Shown piece by piece: positions 16,419 through 24,051 of a DNA stretch of 35,069 nt. How positions within the stretch are numbered: position 1 is the stretch's first letter; each line of letters begins with the position of its first letter. The stretch is from Lachnospiraceae bacterium. Lineage in GTDB: Bacteria > Bacillota > Clostridia > Lachnospirales > Lachnospiraceae. Below the pieces are notes generated by a model, which was not told the origin of the DNA, searched no databases, and saw nothing but the letters and a program-made list of their open reading frames with translations. Both the position numbers and the translations under genes were made by a program. The stretch is from NCBI GenBank assembly GCA_017620155.1, contig JAFZQY010000098.1:1-35069 (forward strand), given 5' to 3'.

Positions 16419-17173
16419 CAGGCTTCGGCCGCTCCGCTTGTGGTATCTGTTTTCTGTTCGTTGTCCGGAACGGGGTGTATGATCGCTGCTGCGGATGAGA
16501 TAACCACAGTCAGGACGATGGTCTTTGTTCCCGCCGAAAGATCCGATATGTACGGAATCTTCAGAGGACTTATATCCGAGAGCAGGTAACTTAACAGAAA
16601 GCCTGCCGCCACCGATAAAAACACCGTTTTGTCATGCTTGGAAGGCGGAACTATGATCGCAATGAACATTCCGTAAAGTGCAACGCTTAATGCGCTCACG
16701 GCCCTCGCAGGCATCACTCCGCCCGCTATTATTCCAAGCGCGGTCCCTAAGCCCCACATAGGCGCCGCTATTGCAGTTAATCCGTATGTATACTGGGGAA
16801 TTATCGGACCTGGTCTCGCTATCGTTGCGCCGAAGATCTCATCGGTTGCCTGGAACGCAACGAACACGCGATGGAAAAGCGGCGTGGAATCCGAGAAACG
16901 CTGTGAGAGCGCTGTGGTCATGAGCATGTATCTGGCGTTGGTGATGATACATACCAGTATCGTTTCAACCAGAGTAGCGTGCGCAAGGATCATAGAATAT
17001 CCCGCATACTCACCCGCAGATGCGCGCGCGAGCACGGAGGTAAGAAAACCCTCGATGGGGGTAAGTCCTACTTTTTTGGCTATGATCCCAAGTGAAAATG
17101 ACACGGCGAAATATCCGGTCCCTATAGGAAGTCCGTCACGCAGACCGTTTAAGAATGCCTGTTTCCTGTTCAT
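16418..17173 (-). CDS. azlC: AzlC-family branched-chain amino acid exporter, large subunit
   Basis: The 251-residue membrane protein begins with the AzlC signature [20 protein letters not shown] (10-29), followed by several hydrophobic helices including [11 protein letters not shown] and I-T-N-A-R-Y-M-L-M. The pair AzlC/AzlD is known for branched-chain amino acid (azaleucine) export. The gene starts inside the last codons of tsaD (four-base overlap). The substrate in this organism is inferred from the family only. The C-terminal tail of about 20 residues is hydrophilic. Confidence 0.93.
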   Translation of the reverse strand: MNRKQAFLNGLRDGLPIGTGYFAVSFSLGIIAKKVGLTPIEGFLTSVLARASAGEYAGYSMILAHATLVETILVCIITNARYMLMTTALSQRFSDSTPLFHRVFVAFQATDEIFGATIARPGPIIPQYTYGLTAIAAPMWGLGTALGIIAGGVMPARAVSALSVALYGMFIAIIVPPSKHDKTVFLSVAAGFLLSYLLSDISPLKIPYISDLSAGTKTIVLTVVISSAAAIIHPVPDNEQKTDTTSGAAEA

Positions 17174-18192
17174 AATGGCAGATTCGGCACGGCGTTAAGA
17201 TCGTATCCGTGTCTTACTCCGGCTATATAATCGTAGTACGCCGCCGCACCTATCATAGCGGCGTTGTCTGTGCAATATACGGGCGAAGGAACATAGAAAG
17301 GAATGCCCCTTGCCGCGCACGCTTTTTCAAGGGAAGTACGAAGCGCGGTGTTCGATGCGACTCCTCCGGCAAGCGCGAAGCTCTTGTCCTGTGCGCCTAT
17401 CTTTTCCAGCGCTTCCATCGATCTCTCGGTGAGCACCTCAACGACCGACTTCTGGAACGAAGCCGCAACATCGGCTGTGTTTATCTCTATTCCCTGCATC
17501 TTGCATGAATTTAAGTGATTGAGAACGGCGCTCTTAAGTCCGCTGAACGAAAAATCGTACTCAGAGTCACGCACTTTTCCCTTGGGGAAATCCATCGCAT
17601 CGGGATTGCCTTCTCTTGCGGCCTTATCGATCTTCGGACCGCCGGGATATCCTAAGCCTATCGCTCTCGCGACCTTATCAAAAGCCTCTCCCGCCGCATC
17701 ATCTCTGGTGCGTGCGATTATGTTATATTTTCCGTAATCAGTGACTTCGACCAGATGAGTGTGTCCGCCCGATACGACCAGACACATATAGGGTGGCTCA
17801 AGATCGGGATGCTCGATGTAGTTAGCAGAGATATGTCCTCCTATGTGATGCACTCCGACAAGCGGTTTGCCTGCTGCCCAGCTGATGGTCTTGGCGGCGT
17901 TTACGCCGACTAAAAGAGGTCCTACCAGACCGGGACCGTAAGTTACGGCAACGGCGTCTATGTCATCGAGAGTCACCTGTGCATCGGACAGAGCCTGTCT
18001 GATCACGGGGTTTATCTTTTCCACATGCTTACGGCTTGCAAGCTCGGGAACGACGCCGCCGTACTCGGTATGAAGAGCGATCTGAGTATATATAACATTA
18101 GATAAGACCTCCCGGCCGTTTCTTACTACGGCAGCGGCGGTCTCATCACACGAAGTTTCTATGGCGAGAATCTTTATGTCATCGTTATTCAT
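17170..18192 (-). CDS. tsaD: tRNA N6-adenosine threonylcarbamoyltransferase
   Basis: This 340-residue TsaD/Kae1/Gcp enzyme transfers the threonylcarbamoyl group to A37 of ANN-decoding tRNAs (t6A). It has the N-terminal IETSCDET (11-18), the metal-binding HHIGGH (115-120), the VSGGHT motif, ALAGGVASN and the C-terminal CTDNAAM with its metal-ligand aspartate. TsaB and TsaE, its partners, are encoded upstream in the same gene string; the TsaC/TsaC2 partner is not in the window. It overlaps the upstream unknown gene by eight bases and azlC by four. Confidence 0.97.
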   Translation of the reverse strand: MNNDDIKILAIETSCDETAAAVVRNGREVLSNVIYTQIALHTEYGGVVPELASRKHVEKINPVIRQALSDAQVTLDDIDAVAVTYGPGLVGPLLVGVNAAKTISWAAGKPLVGVHHIGGHISANYIEHPDLEPPYMCLVVSGGHTHLVEVTDYGKYNIIARTRDDAAGEAFDKVARAIGLGYPGGPKIDKAAREGNPDAMDFPKGKVRDSEYDFSFSGLKSAVLNHLNSCKMQGIEINTADVAASFQKSVVEVLTERSMEALEKIGAQDKSFALAGGVASNTALRTSLEKACAARGIPFYVPSPVYCTDNAAMIGAAAYYDYIAGVRHGYDLNAVPNLPL

Positions 18193-18817
18193 TGAAAAGC
18201 ATGACCTCTGAAGTATCGTTAGAATCGTCCTGTGTTAAATCCCATCCGAGTATGCGCCAGTGTCCCGCTTCATCCTTTCGCAGGATAAACAATTCCTCAA
18301 CGCTTCCGGGAACCGCACCGTTCCTGATGTTGTAGATACAGTACAGGCTCGCGCATTCGTAGGAATCCTTGGTGAAGTATTTCACATCGGTGCTGGCTGA
18401 CAGACTGTAGCTCATTATCGCATATTCCTGCGATTTCTTCGTAGCTATCTCGGACTTTAAGTCTGTAATATATCTGTTCCATTCCTGGTTGGCCGCCAGC
18501 TCATCATCATATATCTGAAGAGCGCGTTTTGCGAGCTGTTCTATCTCTTCGTCCGAGCAGTCCTCATTATAGAGGCATTTGGTCAGTTCCGAATAGTATT
18601 TAACAACTTCCTTGGGCGACGGCGGGTAGTTCTTATCAAGATTGCGAAGCAGCACCTCCTGGACAGCGGTAACGGGAATGTCTTCCTCTACCTCTGTCTC
18701 ACGGCGCACATTTGCTACGTGATAATACGCAAAAATGAGAAGCGCAGCCAGTATGCCGACCACTATCAGCTTCTGTATAGCCGAAGAGGCGGTTTTTTTC
18801 TTTTTTGCTTGCGCCAT
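18185..18817 (-). CDS. Uncharacterised single-pass membrane protein (DUF6715-like)
   Basis: This 210-residue protein has a Lys-rich start (MAQAKKKK), one membrane helix (about 16-33) and a soluble domain probably facing outward. That domain has a helical region (about 48-130) and a C-terminal part with the paired motif [19 protein letters not shown] do not recognise a functional family with certainty; it resembles a Lachnospiraceae family often found beside tsaD. It overlaps tsaD by eight bases and follows rnz by eight, so it is expressed with the tRNA modification genes, which does not prove a role in that pathway. Confidence 0.75.
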   Translation of the reverse strand: MAQAKKKKTASSAIQKLIVVGILAALLIFAYYHVANVRRETEVEEDIPVTAVQEVLLRNLDKNYPPSPKEVVKYYSELTKCLYNEDCSDEEIEQLAKRALQIYDDELAANQEWNRYITDLKSEIATKKSQEYAIMSYSLSASTDVKYFTKDSYECASLYCIYNIRNGAVPGSVEELFILRKDEAGHWRILGWDLTQDDSNDTSEVMLFNE

Positions 18818-18825
18818 TTAGGGCC

Positions 18826-19737
18826 TTAATCCTCCGGAAAGTTAATGTCTATGTTCTTGCCGTCCTTACCGGCTTCCGCATCGGGGAAGATCCTGCGGAC
18901 TTCATCCATGTAGGGTTTCGGATGAACCAGCGACGGTGAATAATGCGTGAGCCACATCCTCTTGGGATGAGTCTTGGCGGCGATCTGAGCCGCCTCGGTG
19001 AAGGTCATGTGTTTGCGGGCTACAGCCTTGCCGGCCTTGTCCTCCTCGCCGTACATGCCTTCGCAAATGAACAGATCGGCGTCTTCGGCGTATTTATATA
19101 TCGAATCTACCGGCCTGGTATCGGTCGTGTATGTTACCTTGATGCCGCATCGTTCGGGGCCCATGACCATATCCGGCGTGTAGGTCACTCCGTCCACGGT
19201 AACTTTCTCACCGCTCTGGAGCACGCCCCAGTACCTGCGGTCTATCGGAAGCTTCATTGCGGCTTCCACATCAAACTTGCCCTGTCTGGGTATGCGGATG
19301 CTGTATCCGTAGCAGAGCACGTTGTGGTTGACCTTGAATGCATCTATATACATCCCGTCAAACTCAAATGTCTGCTCATTGCCCTCTATCTCTACGCAGA
19401 TGATCTCAAAAGGAAGCTCGGGAGCTATGATCCTGAGTGAATTGACCACCTTGGTCAAGCCTTTCGGACCTATCATCATGAGAGGTTCCGTTCTCTCTGC
19501 ATTTCCCATGGTCAGGAGCATTCCGGGAAGTCCGGATATGTGATCCGCATGGAAATGTGTGATACACATCACTCCTATGGGGTTGGGGCTTAAGCCGCTT
19601 TTTCTTAAAGCGATCTGTGTTGCCTCTCCGCAATCTATAAGTACGCTCATCCCGTTGAATCTGGCCAGAAGCGAGGTCAGAAATCGGTTGGGCAGCGGCA
19701 TCATTCCGCCGCATCCGAGCAGTGTAACATCAAGCAT
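18826..19737 (-). CDS. rnz: Ribonuclease Z
   Basis: This 303-residue metallo-beta-lactamase fold nuclease trims the 3' trailer of precursor tRNAs. The zinc motif THFHADH (60-66) is complete, and further ligands are visible in the H-N-V-L-C-Y-G region, the Y-T-T-D-T segment and the C-terminal W-L-T-H-Y-S. The length matches bacterial RNase Z. It fits the organism, since all tRNA genes in the window lack an encoded CCA and RNase Z acts mainly on such precursors. The ATG overlaps the rimI end by eight bases. Confidence 0.95.
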   Translation of the reverse strand: MLDVTLLGCGGMMPLPNRFLTSLLARFNGMSVLIDCGEATQIALRKSGLSPNPIGVMCITHFHADHISGLPGMLLTMGNAERTEPLMMIGPKGLTKVVNSLRIIAPELPFEIICVEIEGNEQTFEFDGMYIDAFKVNHNVLCYGYSIRIPRQGKFDVEAAMKLPIDRRYWGVLQSGEKVTVDGVTYTPDMVMGPERCGIKVTYTTDTRPVDSIYKYAEDADLFICEGMYGEEDKAGKAVARKHMTFTEAAQIAAKTHPKRMWLTHYSPSLVHPKPYMDEVRRIFPDAEAGKDGKNIDINFPED

Positions 19738-20200
19738 TTGTTTCTCTGCCTTCCTTATATCTCCACATGATCAGTCCGTCTTCTTTGGGATGATCATAAA
19801 ATCCGGGACGAACGCCGACCGATTCAAAACCGCATTTCTCGTATACTCTGATGGCGGCGGCGTTGGAAGCTCTTACTTCCAGCGTAAAATCTTCCGTCCC
19901 GAGAGCTTCGTTGTGCTCAAGCGCAAAATTAAGAAGCTGTGTGGCTATTCCTTTTCCCCGGTATTCTTCAGCGACAGCGACATTCGTGATATCTCCTTCA
20001 TCAATTATCCGAAATACCACGCATCCGCCCGCAAGGGCACCGGTATCTGTATCTTCGGCCAGATAATAATCCGCATCCGGCTTATCAACTATCTCCTCAA
20101 AAGCACTCCTCGGCCAGGGATCCGCAAATGATGCCCTTTCAAGAGCGATCGCATTATCAACATCCCCGGCGGTGATCAGGCGGTAAACTATGTTCATCAC
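19730..20200 (-). CDS. rimI: Ribosomal protein S18 alanine N-acetyltransferase-type GNAT
   Basis: The 156 residues form one GNAT domain with the acetyl-CoA binding R-G-K-G-I-A (81-86) in V-A-E-E-Y-R-G-K-G-I-A-T-Q-L-L, the S-F-x-x-P-W-x-x-x-x-F segment (24-34) typical of RimI, and R-x-S-N-x-x-A-I-R-V-Y-E-K-x-G-F. RimI acetylates the N-terminus of S18; in Firmicutes the gene usually sits between tsaB and tsaD, as here. Its start overlaps the tsaB stop by four bases. Confidence 0.92.
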   Translation of the reverse strand: MMNIVYRLITAGDVDNAIALERASFADPWPRSAFEEIVDKPDADYYLAEDTDTGALAGGCVVFRIIDEGDITNVAVAEEYRGKGIATQLLNFALEHNEALGTEDFTLEVRASNAAAIRVYEKCGFESVGVRPGFYDHPKEDGLIMWRYKEGRETNA

Positions 20201-20952
20201 TCACCGGCTCCATCTTCCCTCTTACCGCGCTCCATCTTCTCGCGCTCTGCCTGTGAAAGCCTTAAGTAGATGGGGGTAAGTCCGTCGGCATCGGTTACCT
20301 CTCCCTCGAACCCTGAGTCTATCTCGCCCTTAAGATAAGCAAGTGCCAGGGCTGCTAGCGAAGCTGCGCGCTGTCTGCTCATATGTGCGGGCGCCGTCTC
20401 GTACGGACATGTAAGGAGTTCTTTCATCTTCTCTGCGAAGACCGGTATGCCGTCTCCGGTGAAGATCACGGGGCGTCCGAGCTCATTTAACCTGGTGCAG
20501 AGATCCTCAAAAGCCATCGCGGACTGCTTAAGCAGCGGCCTCATCATACAGCCGCCGGCCACGGGTGTAAACTCATATATCCCGGTATAGACCTGGGATC
20601 TTCTCGCATCCATGATCGGGCATACGAGGCTTCCCGCGCCATACAGGTTATAAGCCAGCGCCTCCAGCGTGGGAACCGCTACTACAGGCTTGTCTATCGA
20701 AACGCCCAGACCTTTGACCGTCGCTATGCCTATGCGCAATCCTGTAAAAGAACCCGGCCCCGCTGCCACAGCGTATGCATCTATCGTTTCAAGGTCCAGT
20801 CCTATCCTGCTCCTTATCTCCTCCATGAGAGGAAGGAGCGTCTGGGAATGGGTATGTCCCGTCTGTATGCTGTATTCTGCCAATATGATGTCATCCTCTA
20901 TGACAGCTGCCGCTGCCGTTAGACCGGACGAGTCAATCGCAAGTATCTTCAT
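20197..20952 (-). CDS. tsaB: tRNA t6A biosynthesis protein TsaB
   Basis: The 251-residue TsaB (YeaZ) is an ASKHA-fold partner of TsaD. It carries the N-terminal ILAIDSSG (3-10), the G-H-T-H-S-Q-T-L-L-P motif (32-41) and G-P-G-S-F-T-G-L-R-I-G (65-75). TsaB has no catalytic activity of its own but is required for TsaD function. The gene lies 11 bases after tsaE and overlaps rimI, so the t6A genes form one translationally linked block. The C-terminal 20 residues are charged and variable. Confidence 0.95.
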   Translation of the reverse strand: MKILAIDSSGLTAAAAVIEDDIILAEYSIQTGHTHSQTLLPLMEEIRSRIGLDLETIDAYAVAAGPGSFTGLRIGIATVKGLGVSIDKPVVAVPTLEALAYNLYGAGSLVCPIMDARRSQVYTGIYEFTPVAGGCMMRPLLKQSAMAFEDLCTRLNELGRPVIFTGDGIPVFAEKMKELLTCPYETAPAHMSRQRAASLAALALAYLKGEIDSGFEGEVTDADGLTPIYLRLSQAEREKMERGKREDGAGE

Positions 20953-20963
20953 GTCTAAACCGT

Positions 20964-21410
20964 TTATTCCGTATATCCTATGTATTCGGTCTCTATCAGG
21001 CGATAATCATCTCCGCGGGCGTAATCGCGCGAAATCTTTATCCTGATATATATATCGGGAAAAAGTTCATAAATCTGACCCGGCCATTCGATAACGCTTA
21101 CTCCTTCTCCGTAGATGAAATCGTCGAAGCCGACTTCCTCCATCTCATACGGGTCCTCGATGCGGTATACATCGAAGTGATAGAGGGGCATCCGCCCGCT
21201 CTCATATATCTGGAGGATCGTAAACGTCGGAGAATTGACCGGTTCGGTTATTCCAAGTCCCGCTGCGAGTCCCTGCGTAAAAAGCGTCTTGCCGGCGCCT
21301 AAATCTCCCTCCAGCGCTATGACGCATCCCGGGCTTATCTTTTCCCCCATGGATCTGCCGAATTCATATGTTTCATCCGGGGATGAGGATTCAAATATCT
21401 CTTTTTTCAT
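20964..21410 (-). CDS. tsaE: tRNA t6A biosynthesis ATPase TsaE
   Basis: The 148-residue P-loop ATPase has the Walker A motif GDLGAGKT (35-42), the P-V-N-S-P-T-F-T-I-L switch region and the conserved H-F-D-V-Y-R-I motif. TsaE (YjeE) binds the TsaD-TsaB complex, and its ATP hydrolysis resets it for new t6A synthesis. It is the first of the t6A genes, 29 bases after the YcxB-like gene. Confidence 0.95.
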   Translation of the reverse strand: MKKEIFESSSPDETYEFGRSMGEKISPGCVIALEGDLGAGKTLFTQGLAAGLGITEPVNSPTFTILQIYESGRMPLYHFDVYRIEDPYEMEEVGFDDFIYGEGVSVIEWPGQIYELFPDIYIRIKISRDYARGDDYRLIETEYIGYTE

Positions 21411-21439
21411 CTCTAGCCTTCAGTTTCCCCGCAATATTA

Positions 21440-21922
21440 TCAGTTTCCCCTGATATGAACCTTCTTAGGATCCATGTGAGTGGAGATGCATGCGATCACG
21501 CTATCCTTCTTGTCCCCGAGATCTTTCTTGGGAAAAATGCATGCATTCACCTTGCTCGTATATACAAGTATGTTCCCCGGTGTGGATACGGCCTTATATG
21601 TATCCTCCCAGGAGATCGTCCCTTCACTTTCTTCCTGGCTGACGGTGATTCCGTCGTCGTTCATCAGATAGTGAAGAGGCTTCTTAAAAGTCTCGTTGGT
21701 CAGATACTGCTGTCTGGACTTGATGAACAGCGTCCAGGGGATATAGCCTATGATCACGATGCCTGCGATGAGAAAAGGAACCTTCATCGTCATCGCAAAG
21801 CCTATGATCAGTATCACACCGACTATCGTGCCTATCAGTCCCGAAGCTGTACGGTATGTATGACTTAAGAGATAATCATACAGCGCCCCGGGGGTCACTT
21901 TTACATCGAATTCTACTTCCAT
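21440..21922 (-). CDS. YcxB-like membrane protein
   Basis: This 160-residue protein starts with the polar sequence M-E-V-E-F-D-V-K-V-T, has two adjacent membrane helices (about 25-65), and a cytoplasmic C-terminal domain with N-D-D-G-I-T-V-S...I-S-W-E-D-T-Y-K-A-V-S-T, typical of the YcxB-like C-terminal domain. The family is widespread in Firmicutes and has no known function. It follows the lipoprotein gene by 15 bases and precedes tsaE by 29, so all three are probably on one transcript. Confidence 0.8.
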   Translation of the reverse strand: MEVEFDVKVTPGALYDYLLSHTYRTASGLIGTIVGVILIIGFAMTMKVPFLIAGIVIIGYIPWTLFIKSRQQYLTNETFKKPLHYLMNDDGITVSQEESEGTISWEDTYKAVSTPGNILVYTSKVNACIFPKKDLGDKKDSVIACISTHMDPKKVHIRGN

Positions 21923-21937
21923 TCAAGCCCCCTAAGA

Positions 21938-23035
21938 TCAGCCTGCTGCCAGAGGAGAGCTTAAGAATCCGTGATAGTTCCACATATTGATGTCATCCAT
22001 GTACATCAGTTCGATATCCATGGAGTATCCCTCATCAGAATACAGGTAGATCTCTCCGATATTCTTGTAATCAGCACCATCCTCGGTGTACTTGGGATAG
22101 GCGTGTCCTTCAAACTCCACCTTCTGTCCGTCGATCTCAACGACTACGGATGCATAACCTTCCTCATCCACGAGCATCTCGAAATCTCCGAGCATTCCGG
22201 TACATACATAATGTCCGTCATAGCCGATCTCCTGATCTTCGCCGTAGGGAGTATGACGGAATGTTCCGTTTACGGAGCAGTCCACATACCAGTCGAGAGT
22301 AAGATTGCCTTCCTCATCGTGGCAGAAGAAATCATATCTGCTTCCTTCGCTGATCACGCGGCCTTCCTGAACGGTTCCGTCTTCATAGGTCAGGCTCGCA
22401 TCTCCGTACTTGGTTATCGTAAGTGTCAGTTCTCCGAGTTCGGGATCGTCGCAGGTATAAGTACCGGCTGCCTGAGCTACCATCTCGTCATAGTAATTGT
22501 TCTCGACACTTACAACATGGTCTCCCGACAGTTCAAATACATAGGTTTCGGAGCTGTCGACCTCAGAAGCGGCATCGTACTTGAACTCGATGGTATCACC
22601 GTCCTCAGACCAGCTTCCGTTATACAGCTCAGTGGTCATCCTGTCATCAAAATACTGATAGTTGATCTCCAGATTTGCGGTTCCGTCATTGTTCAGATAG
22701 AGATTATAGACAATATCGTATCCGTATTCGTAATATGCCGTTCCGGGCTCCTCATAATCCTGATAAGGATAGATGGTATCAACGTACTGATATATGCGGT
22801 CCGCAGTCGGTTCTTCTGCTATGAGATCGCCCTGACCCTCTGTTTCATCCCCTGCAGGCTGTTCAGGCTCATCCGGAGTCTCAGGTGCCGGTTCATCAGG
22901 CACCACATCGACATTTACCTCAGGTTCCTGATCGCCGCCTATGCCTATCAGATTCAGCGGGTTAAGTCCGCATCCCGTAAGCGCTACGGTAAGCGCCACA
23001 GCAGATGTTAAGGCAAGTATTTTTTTCTTAAGCAT
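21938..23035 (-). CDS. Putative lipoprotein, function unknown
   Basis: The N-terminus is a classical lipoprotein signal: MLKKK, a hydrophobic core and the lipobox L-T-G-C with Cys22. A Pro/Glu-rich, low-complexity linker follows (about 35-75). The remaining 290 residues are acidic, rich in Tyr, Asp and Gly, and look like repeated beta-sheet modules with patterns such as G-S-W-S-E-D-G-D-T-I-E-F and G-T-Y-T-C-D-D-P-E-L-G-E-L-T-L-T-I. I do not recognise the family. It should sit on the outer face of the membrane. It is the first gene of the string that contains the t6A genes; the ATG has a GGGAGGA site seven bases upstream. Confidence 0.85.
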   Translation of the reverse strand: MLKKKILALTSAVALTVALTGCGLNPLNLIGIGGDQEPEVNVDVVPDEPAPETPDEPEQPAGDETEGQGDLIAEEPTADRIYQYVDTIYPYQDYEEPGTAYYEYGYDIVYNLYLNNDGTANLEINYQYFDDRMTTELYNGSWSEDGDTIEFKYDAASEVDSSETYVFELSGDHVVSVENNYYDEMVAQAAGTYTCDDPELGELTLTITKYGDASLTYEDGTVQEGRVISEGSRYDFFCHDEEGNLTLDWYVDCSVNGTFRHTPYGEDQEIGYDGHYVCTGMLGDFEMLVDEEGYASVVVEIDGQKVEFEGHAYPKYTEDGADYKNIGEIYLYSDEGYSMDIELMYMDDINMWNYHGFLSSPLAAG

Positions 23036-23090
23036 GGTTATCCTCCCGTATAAATGACGGTCCGTCCCGTCACATAGTTATCCAAATAAT

Positions 23091-23119
23091 ACGATACCAC
23101 AACAGGCCCTCTCTTACAA
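23091..23119 (-). promoter_or_regulatory. Possible promoter of the lipoprotein-to-azlD gene string
   Basis: On the minus strand TTGTAA (23114-23119) and TATCGT (23091-23096) are 17 bases apart, about 55 bases before the lipoprotein ATG. The match is moderate. A GACGGTCCGTC palindrome lies between it and the gene. Confidence 0.4.
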
Positions 23120-23143
23120 TCAAAAGGGGCTGGGGCAAGCCCC

Positions 23144-23172
23144 TTGACAATCCCTCTTTCGGCGTATATAGT
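23144..23172 (+). promoter_or_regulatory. Promoter of ribU
   Basis: A consensus -35 TTGACA (23144-23149) and -10 TATAGT (23167-23172) are 17 bases apart, about 25 bases upstream of the FMN riboswitch. An eight-base inverted repeat AAGGGGCT/AGCCCCTT runs into the -35 from the left. Confidence 0.85.
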
Positions 23173-23196
23173 GTTTGTTGTTTCACAATTCAAAAC

Positions 23197-23304
23197 GTTT
23201 CTTCAGGGCAGGGTGAGATTCCCGACCGGCGGTAAAGTCCGCGAGCCAAAGTGCATGATCCGGTGAAACTCCGGAACCGACAGTACAGTCTGGATGAGAG
23301 GAGG
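23197..23304 (+). promoter_or_regulatory. FMN riboswitch (RFN element)
   Basis: The sequence follows the RFN consensus closely: CTTCAGGGCAGGGTGAGATT, CCCGACCGGCGGT, AGTCCGCGAGCC, CCGGTGAAACTCCGGAACCGACAGT and AGTCTGGATGAGAG. The ribosome binding site (GAGGAGG, up to 23304) sits at its very 3' edge and the ATG is eight bases on. There is no room for a terminator, so control of translation initiation is the likely mode. Confidence 0.97.
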
Positions 23305-23312
23305 AATATCAA

Positions 23313-24041
23313 ATGAATGATCTTTTTATGTCCCTTAAGGAAAATGTAACTTTTGTTCTCGAGTTTCTCGGGCTGGTCGTACTTATGTTTGTCATAGCAT
23401 ATGTAGCCCAGAAGATCGCACGGAAAAAGGAAAATGCGAGCGGCAGGATACTCTCCACGCGTACCATGGCCGTGACAGGAATGTTCTCCGCGATCTCGGC
23501 GATCCTGATGATCCTCGAGATCCCTGTATTCTTCGCACCGAGCTTCTACAAGTTCGATTTTTCGGAGCTTCCGGCGCTCATCGGAGCATTTGCGTTCGGC
23601 CCTGTTGCCGGTGTGATGATCGAGTTCATCAAGATAGTGATCAAATGCCTGTTTAAGGGCACATCCACAGCTTTTGTCGGCGAGCTCGCCAACTTCGTCA
23701 TTGGATGCTCGCTCATACTTCCGGCCTCGATCATTTATCTTTTCCGGAAAAATAAAAAGACCGCCATCGCCGGATGCATCACGGGCACCCTCATCATGAC
23801 GGTCGTGGGTTCTGTATTCAATGCCGTATATCTGCTGCCCAAGTTCGCGCAGATGTTCGGAATGCCACTTGAAGCGATCGTTGAGATGGCTACGGCGATC
23901 AACCCCAAGATCACTTCGATATCAGGTCTCGTAATAATGGCAGTGGCCCCGCTCAATCTGCTGAAAGGCGGAGCCGTGTCACTCATCACTATTCTGATCT
24001 ATAAGAAGATAAGCGGGATACTCAAAGGATCCCATAACTGA
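23313..24041 (+). CDS. ribU: Riboflavin ECF transporter S component
   Basis: The 242-residue membrane protein has an additional N-terminal helix (about 13-35) before the RibU core. The core starts at R-T-M-A-V-T-G-M-F-S-A-I-S-A-I-L-M and includes F-Y-K-F-D-F-S-E-L-P-A-L-I-G-A-F-A-F-G-P (about 78-97), the riboflavin-binding signature of RibU. It takes up riboflavin with the shared ECF module, which is not in this window. The FMN riboswitch directly upstream confirms the substrate. It converges with glgP with only ten bases between the stop codons and no visible terminator. Confidence 0.96.
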   Translation: MNDLFMSLKENVTFVLEFLGLVVLMFVIAYVAQKIARKKENASGRILSTRTMAVTGMFSAISAILMILEIPVFFAPSFYKFDFSELPALIGAFAFGPVAGVMIEFIKIVIKCLFKGTSTAFVGELANFVIGCSLILPASIIYLFRKNKKTAIAGCITGTLIMTVVGSVFNAVYLLPKFAQMFGMPLEAIVEMATAINPKITSISGLVIMAVAPLNLLKGGAVSLITILIYKKISGILKGSHN

Positions 24042-24051
24042 TCCGATTTAT

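Noticed and set aside
21971-23011. 346-codon plus-strand reading frame
   Set aside because: It is the complement of the lipoprotein gene, which has a lipobox and ribosome binding site. The antisense product is a run of hydrophobic residues without motifs.
23123-23144. AAGGGGCT/AGCCCCTT inverted repeat as a terminator
   Set aside because: It is followed by only four T residues on the minus strand, no minus-strand gene lies immediately upstream, and it overlaps the ribU -35. An operator role is possible but unsupported.
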